DNA from: Bdellovibrio sp.
GTDB taxonomy: Bacteria; Bdellovibrionota; Bacteriovoracia; Bacteriovoracales; Bacteriovoracaceae
Length of the DNA: 64,000 nt
Reading direction: 5' to 3'
NCBI GenBank assembly: GCA_016187935.1
Contig: JACPIU010000035.1
Location: 28,481-92,480 of the forward strand
Part shown: piece by piece, positions 60,261-64,000 of the stretch
Layout: every line of letters begins with the position of its first letter
How positions within the stretch are numbered: the stretch's first letter is position 1
Made by a program: the position numbers and the translations under genes
Notes under the pieces: generated by a model
The model's input: only the letters and a program-made list of their open reading frames with translations
What the model was told of the DNA's origin: nothing
Databases searched by the model: none

Positions 60261-61643
60261 GTGAAAAGTAAAAACCAGCAACAGCAGCTTGATCTGTTCA
60301 CACCGATCTCAGAAATTTTCCACGAGCTATGCGTGATCATTTTTGATTTGATCAAAGAGCTTGTGATCTTTGGTTATCGGAAAGCGACCAAGACAGCACC
60401 ACCACTTGTAAAGATTGACCGAAAAGCATTGATGGTCAGGAAGGCCACGGAAATTGAAGATGCTCTGGGTATTGATACCAAGACACGAAAACCAATTCTG
60501 CTTAAGGATATTGATTTTCGCCGACACAGCTTTATCGTTGGGGCCTCGGGCTTTGGCAAAACAAACTTGATCAGCGTGCTGCAAGAACATTCACTAAAAG
60601 AGGGCCGTCCCGTCATCTTCTTTGACCCAAAGGGCGACATGCAGGCGCTCACCACTTTTCAGAGGATGTGCCAAAAGCATAGGCGGACTTGTTACATTTT
60701 CTCTGAGCACTATCAAGATTCAATTTCTCTAAACCCAATTTTGGAGGGGACCATCAATCAAGTCAGTGATCGGATCATGCGATCATTCGAGTGGACGGAG
60801 CCATTTTACCGGGATGCCTCACGCCGAAGTTTGACCAAGGCCTTGCAAATTTTAGAAAAGAAGGACATGCCTTTTACTTTGGAGGCCGTCTTCGATGAAC
60901 TGAGCCAGATGGAGAGCAAAGACAACGTAGGCCTGCTTGCCAAAATTGAAGCGATCCTAGTCTGCGACTTTGGGAAGATTTTAAACTCTGGGCCTGACGG
61001 GTTAACACTTTCCAAGATCAGAGAAGAAAAGGCCTGTCTGTACATCGGACTCTCAACCCAAGGATACGGTGAAACAGCGACGGCAGTAGGCAAGCTATTT
61101 TTAGGTGAGCTTCTGTACAATTCGTACAAGACCTTGAGTAAATCGGAGGCGGAGGGTTTAAAAAATCCGGTCAGCATCTACTTTGATGAGTTTGGCTCAC
61201 TGGTCACGCCTGAGTTCATCGAACTTCAAAATAAGTGTCGAGGGGCAGGGATGGAACTCACGCTTGCCGTGCAAACCGCCGCAGACATTGACCGAATTAA
61301 CCCGGAGCTTACCCGCCAGGTAATCGAGAACGCCGGAAATCTCTTTATTTTGAAGCAACGTCTGCAAGACGGAGCGGCACTATTTTCTGATGCGATAGGA
61401 ACTGTCATCACCAAGAAGCATACCTATCAAACAGAAAATGGTCGGCAACAAAATCGTGGGACTGAGCAAGAAGTCCGCGAGTTTCTCGTTCACCCAGACA
61501 TTATCAAGAACCTTGGAATTGGCCAGTGTGTCCTTCTTCGTCAAGGCCCTGGCCGAGTTAATCTTTTGAACATCAGAAATCGAAAAATGGATGCCATTAA
61601 GAAACACAACCAGATGAACAGATCATTTTCAAGGTCGTTTTAA
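60261..61643 (+). CDS. Type IV coupling protein-like ATPase (TraD/VirD4 class)
   Basis: A 460-residue AAA+ ATPase. An amphipathic or membrane segment lies at about 18-42. Walker A is GASGFGKTN (94-102), followed by VIFFDPKGDMQAL; Walker B is VSIYFDEFGSL (about 305), followed by RGAGMELTLAVQT and the sensor region QVIENAGNLFILKQR. Coupling proteins pump relaxase-bound DNA or effectors into type IV secretion channels. It is shorter than conjugative TraD (over 700), which suits a mobilisable element using another channel. The GTG start has GGGGAG upstream and overlaps a 14-codon leader. It is followed 14 bases later by the replication-relaxation-like gene. Confidence 0.85.
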   Translation: MKSKNQQQQLDLFTPISEIFHELCVIIFDLIKELVIFGYRKATKTAPPLVKIDRKALMVRKATEIEDALGIDTKTRKPILLKDIDFRRHSFIVGASGFGKTNLISVLQEHSLKEGRPVIFFDPKGDMQALTTFQRMCQKHRRTCYIFSEHYQDSISLNPILEGTINQVSDRIMRSFEWTEPFYRDASRRSLTKALQILEKKDMPFTLEAVFDELSQMESKDNVGLLAKIEAILVCDFGKILNSGPDGLTLSKIREEKACLYIGLSTQGYGETATAVGKLFLGELLYNSYKTLSKSEAEGLKNPVSIYFDEFGSLVTPEFIELQNKCRGAGMELTLAVQTAADIDRINPELTRQVIENAGNLFILKQRLQDGAALFSDAIGTVITKKHTYQTENGRQQNRGTEQEVREFLVHPDIIKNLGIGQCVLLRQGPGRVNLLNIRNRKMDAIKKHNQMNRSFSRSF

Positions 61644-61657
61644 ACGGGAGCAGCAGC

Positions 61658-62389
61658 ATGACGAGAGTGATTCACATTAACAGCGCGCACCTACGCCTCT
61701 TAAACCCACTCTTAAAATGGAGGGTGATGGATTTAGAAAGTTTAAGAAAGGAGTGCCCCTATGTGCCAGGGTATAACAATTTTTGCAAGATCATCCGCAT
61801 CTTGGAGCGCGAGCAGGTCTTGGAAGGTTATAGGAACCCCTATGATCGCAAGAAGTACGTCTACTTAAGCTCATTTGGTGAGGGCCAGCTATCGAACAAG
61901 GAGAACCCCACGGCGGTATCGAAGGATACCCTGATTCACGACATCAAGGTGTCAGAAATCGCCAAGGCCTTTTTAAGTCGCGGCTGGGCATCGGAGGTTG
62001 AGCTTGAGCACCAGTTGCATGACAAGCGTAACTTCAAGGTGACTTACAAGATCATTCCCGATGCCCTTCTTCGTGGCGAAAGAAAGGGGGGCAAGTTCAA
62101 CATGGCCCTAGAAGTGGAGCTAACTCGCAAGAACAACCAACGGATTATCGAGAAGGCCCGGCAGTATTTGTACAGCAGCTACTACCATTATGTGCTGTAT
62201 TTTTTCTCCAAGAAAAATTTTATGCAGCAGTACCTTGAACTTTTTGAGGAGAAATTGGGCAAGGAGGCCCTGGGCCGCTTTATGTTCTTCGTCGATGAAG
62301 CGTTGACGGGAAGGGCCACCGAACTTGAACTGGTCGAGGGCGTTTTCAAGGGTAAAAAGATCAAAATGGGGGAACTTTTCTTAAAGTGA
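61658..62389 (+). CDS. Replication-relaxation-like protein
   Basis: A 243-residue basic protein. An N-terminal winged-helix-like region (about 20-75, YNNFCKIIRILEREQVLEGY) is followed by a domain with the pattern HDIKVSEIAKAF, IIPDALLRGERKGGKF and ALEVELTRKNNQRIIEKARQY, which fits the replication-relaxation family of plasmids and integrative elements: a PD-(D/E)xK-like core with P-DA and E-E residues. It may be a nickase/relaxase or replication initiator. Ribosome site GGGAG. Its first 20 codons are echoed by module A upstream. Confidence 0.7.
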   Translation: MTRVIHINSAHLRLLNPLLKWRVMDLESLRKECPYVPGYNNFCKIIRILEREQVLEGYRNPYDRKKYVYLSSFGEGQLSNKENPTAVSKDTLIHDIKVSEIAKAFLSRGWASEVELEHQLHDKRNFKVTYKIIPDALLRGERKGGKFNMALEVELTRKNNQRIIEKARQYLYSSYYHYVLYFFSKKNFMQQYLELFEEKLGKEALGRFMFFVDEALTGRATELELVEGVFKGKKIKMGELFLK

Positions 62390-62417
62390 GAGTGAAATGC
62401 TGACTAGTAGATAAATT

Positions 62418-62552
62418 TTCTGCCCGCCAATTAACTGAAAGGATGGGGGAATCTTGCCCTGTGAAAGTGACTCCCCACCCCCAACATGTTGTGTGTAGGG
62501 AGTCACTTTCACAGGGCAGGAAGATGTGTTGGAGATTGGGAGGCGGGCAGAA
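62418..62552. repeat. Large nested cruciform (oriT or origin candidate)
   Basis: Perfect 21-base inner arms, TGCCCTGTGAAAGTGACTCCC in complementary copies at 62455-62475 and 62498-62518, with a 22-base loop. Outer arms TTCTGCCCGCC (62418-62428) and GGCGGGCAGAA (62542-62552) add a second level. It is followed by an AG-rich stretch with several ATCGG-type short repeats (62590-62625). There is no gene between 62390 and 62729. Confidence 0.65.
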
Positions 62553-62729
62553 TTTTAAGGGAGGTGTTAGGAATAAGAAAATTAAGAGAGATAGAATTCG
62601 GGGTCGGGATCGGATGCGGAATCGGGTATAGGCAAGGCAAAAAATTAAAGGGAGGGTTGGTTTTTTTAAAGAGCAGACGATTTTTTTTCGAGGGGAGCTT
62701 GGAATAATTTATGAAGCAGGAGGGTATTT

Positions 62730-62825
62730 ATGGATGCAAGCAATGGTGTTTTTATTAACGGAGGCCTGGGCCAAAGCCCAGGGTCTCAGCATAATACAAA
62801 CCTTGGACCAGGGTGTTTTCGATGA
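62730..62825 (+). CDS. 31-residue leader peptide coupled to excisionase-like gene
   Basis: ATG at 62730 with GGAGGG 5 bases upstream; the frame ends at a TGA (62823-62825) that overlaps the ATG of the next gene (ATGA). The peptide is Gly/Asn-rich without a signal. The frame contains a hairpin, CCTGGGC-CAAA-GCCCAGG (62764-62782). Likely a leader that couples or attenuates translation of the next gene. Confidence 0.45.
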   Translation: MDASNGVFINGGLGQSPGSQHNTNLGPGCFR

Positions 62826-63037
62826 TGTCTTCACATAAAAATTTTGCCGTGGAGTTATTAACCATTCAAGAGGCCTCGGAGTTTTTAAAGATGAAGGAAA
62901 GCTGGATTCGTTCGGCCATCTTCAAGCGCGCTATCCCCTACATAAAAATGGGGGCGCTTATTCGCTTCAATAAAACTGAGCTTCAAAGATGGTTAGAGGG
63001 TCAAACAATCCTTCCAAGAGGAGGTTTTGAGTGCTAA
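62822..63037 (+). CDS. Excisionase/AlpA-like HTH protein
   Basis: A 71-residue MerR-type winged HTH: LLTIQEASEFLKMKESWIRS, then AIPYIKMGALIRFNKTELQRWLEG, which is the DNA-binding excisionase family (helix_turn_helix_17). A GTG at 62813 is in frame, but the ATG overlapping the leader stop fits coupling. Such proteins direct excision or switch on the integrase; the integrase gene follows 130 bases downstream, with a hairpin between them. Confidence 0.85.
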   Translation: MMSSHKNFAVELLTIQEASEFLKMKESWIRSAIFKRAIPYIKMGALIRFNKTELQRWLEGQTILPRGGFEC

Positions 63038-63072
63038 TCTTCATCCAGCTCTTTTACAGTTTATACAAAGTC

Positions 63073-63094
63073 GGGGGCCCACTCTTGGGCCCCC
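63073..63094 (+). terminator. GC hairpin between excisionase-like and integrase genes
   Basis: GGGGGCCCA (63073-63081) and TGGGCCCCC (63086-63094), loop CTCT. A strong stem without T-tract; a terminator or attenuator. Confidence 0.6.
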
Positions 63095-63140
63095 CATTAG
63101 ATCACCTCAAGAAAGGCAACCTTCAAACAGTCGAACCTTT

Positions 63141-63165
63141 GTTCCTTTTTCCTGAAAGGAGGAAC
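63141..63165 (+). promoter_or_regulatory. Hairpin that may mask the integrase ribosome site
   Basis: GTTCC (63141-63145) pairs with GGAAC (63161-63165), with inner TCC/GGA pairs. The AAAGGAGG ribosome site (63155-63162) lies in the descending arm, 5 bases before the ATG. Confidence 0.4.
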
Positions 63166-63167
63166 GA

Positions 63168-64000
63168 ATGAAAACGATTAAAAGAAAGAACGGCAGCGTT
63201 TACCGCGAAAAAATTTATGTCGAGGGTAAACAGATTGCCAAAATTTTCAAACGGAAAAGTGATGCCATTGCCTGGAAAGCAAAAATGCTCTCGCTTAGAA
63301 ATGCCGAAGGGCTCAAGCTTAAGCATCTGCAAGACGTACCCTTTGACGCTTTTGCGCAAAGATGGCTCAAAGAAAAGGTCTTAACTTACCGCGCGGCCAG
63401 TACCTACGAAAACTATGATTCCTATCTTCGTCGCCATTTTCTCCCGCACTTTGGCGGTATGAGCTTAAACAAGATTCAAAGTCAGCACATAGATCGCTTT
63501 GTCATTTCGCTTAGAGAGAAGGGACATAACACCAAGGGCATCAATCTCATTTTAGGGTGTCTACGCACTCTTTTAAATGCGGCGGTGGACGAAGAATATC
63601 TGACAACCAATCCCATGAGGCGAGTAAAGAATCTCAAGGAAGATTTGCGAGAAGAAATTTTCATGACGAAGCTTGAGATCGCGGACTTTCTGCGTGTGAA
63701 CGGACAAGACCCGCTCTACCCTCTTTACATCGTTGCTTTAAATTCTGGAATGAGACGCGGAGAACTCTGCGGGCTCAGATGGGATAGGATCAACTTTCCC
63801 CACTCGCAAATTGAAATTGGCGGCATCCGCGATAAACGAGGGCATCGGGCCACGACAAAATCAGGCAAGCGCAGAGTGGTTCCCATGAACGATCAGGTTA
63901 GATCACTTCTTAAAGACCTCTTTTTAAAGCGCAAGAGTGACTACGTGTTCGTTGATGAGTTAGGCAGGCCGGTTGACCCTCACCACCTCTACCGCGACTT
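63168..64000 (+). CDS. Tyrosine recombinase/integrase (partial)
   Basis: An open frame of 277 codons running off the window. The N-terminus is an arm-binding domain (MKTIKRKNGSVYREKI), then a SAM-like core-binding domain (about 58-150), then the catalytic domain: SGMRRGELCGLRW holds the first Arg, TTKSGKRRVVPM the Lys region, and HHLYRD the start of the HxxR motif. The Tyr lies past the edge. It should integrate and excise the mobile element. Together with the excisionase-like protein and coupling ATPase it defines the right part of the element; the att site is outside. Confidence 0.92.
   Translation, partial: MKTIKRKNGSVYREKIYVEGKQIAKIFKRKSDAIAWKAKMLSLRNAEGLKLKHLQDVPFDAFAQRWLKEKVLTYRAASTYENYDSYLRRHFLPHFGGMSLNKIQSQHIDRFVISLREKGHNTKGINLILGCLRTLLNAAVDEEYLTTNPMRRVKNLKEDLREEIFMTKLEIADFLRVNGQDPLYPLYIVALNSGMRRGELCGLRWDRINFPHSQIEIGGIRDKRGHRATTKSGKRRVVPMNDQVRSLLKDLFLKRKSDYVFVDELGRPVDPHHLYRD

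Noticed and set aside
62443..62707. Two overlapping short frames over the cruciform
   Set aside because: They run through the inverted repeat and AG-rich tract; no ribosome site or protein-like pattern.

Overview
The window reads as chromosome of a Gram-negative bacterium, most likely a member of the Bdellovibrionota/Oligoflexia (predatory or predator-like delta lineages). The clues are a TIGR02147-type HTH regulator, PilZ and CZB domain proteins, cysteine-rich secreted proteins with Sec signals, lipoproteins with clear lipoboxes, mostly ATG starts after AGGAG-type ribosome sites, and many extracytoplasmic hydrolases. The assignment is inference from gene content; there is no rRNA or tRNA in the window to settle it.

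1-24 kb is mostly ordinary chromosome: the end of an amino acid permease; proBA (proline synthesis); a CZB/PilZ pair; an EFR1-type flavodoxin-ferredoxin membrane protein; a cysteine-rich secreted protein; a short-chain dehydrogenase; a PDZ-thioredoxin secreted protein; a Lys/Ala-rich basic protein; cysE-cysK plus an ABC1 kinase; a 28-residue cationic helix gene; rsgA; an octaheme cytochrome of the hydroxylamine-oxidoreductase type; a nitronate-monooxygenase-like flavoprotein; an S28-like protein lacking its catalytic Ser and His; a rhomboid; cydAB; and a secreted HExxH metallopeptidase candidate.

24-34 kb is a secretome block: a secreted GH31 enzyme with a C-terminal CBM20 starch-binding domain, a second (alpha/alpha)6-type glycosidase, a large unknown secreted protein and small cysteine-rich secreted proteins around the TIGR02147 regulator. 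34.3-36.2 kb is an AbiEi/AbiEii type IV toxin-antitoxin module between near-identical 15-bp direct repeats, followed by a nested palindrome element.

37.4-56.8 kb is the most striking part. It is a minus-strand operon of about 16 kb that encodes, in order of transcription, a giant surface protein (parallel repeats, four cadherin-like repeats, two complete seven-blade RCC1 propellers), a small secreted protein, a tail-collar-domain secreted protein, a 1218-residue coiled-coil lipoprotein, and an 1852-residue SpvB/FG-GAP/Rhs shell protein. The last carries a C-terminal domain with the metal-site pattern of LAS-type peptidoglycan peptidases and is followed by a lipoprotein that is the natural immunity candidate. 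Downstream sits an orphan Rhs module, disrupted by a frameshift and a stop, with a different C-terminal domain and a small membrane protein as second immunity candidate. I read the whole as a Tc/Rhs-like toxin-delivery locus with an unusual set of partners.

57-64 kb looks like an integrative mobile element running off the right edge: a divergent XRE regulator, a six-fold treble-clef zinc protein, a 1-kb leader zone with three related hairpin/start modules, a short type IV coupling ATPase, a replication-relaxation-like protein, a large cruciform (oriT or origin candidate), a coupled 31-residue leader plus excisionase-like HTH, and a tyrosine integrase (partial).
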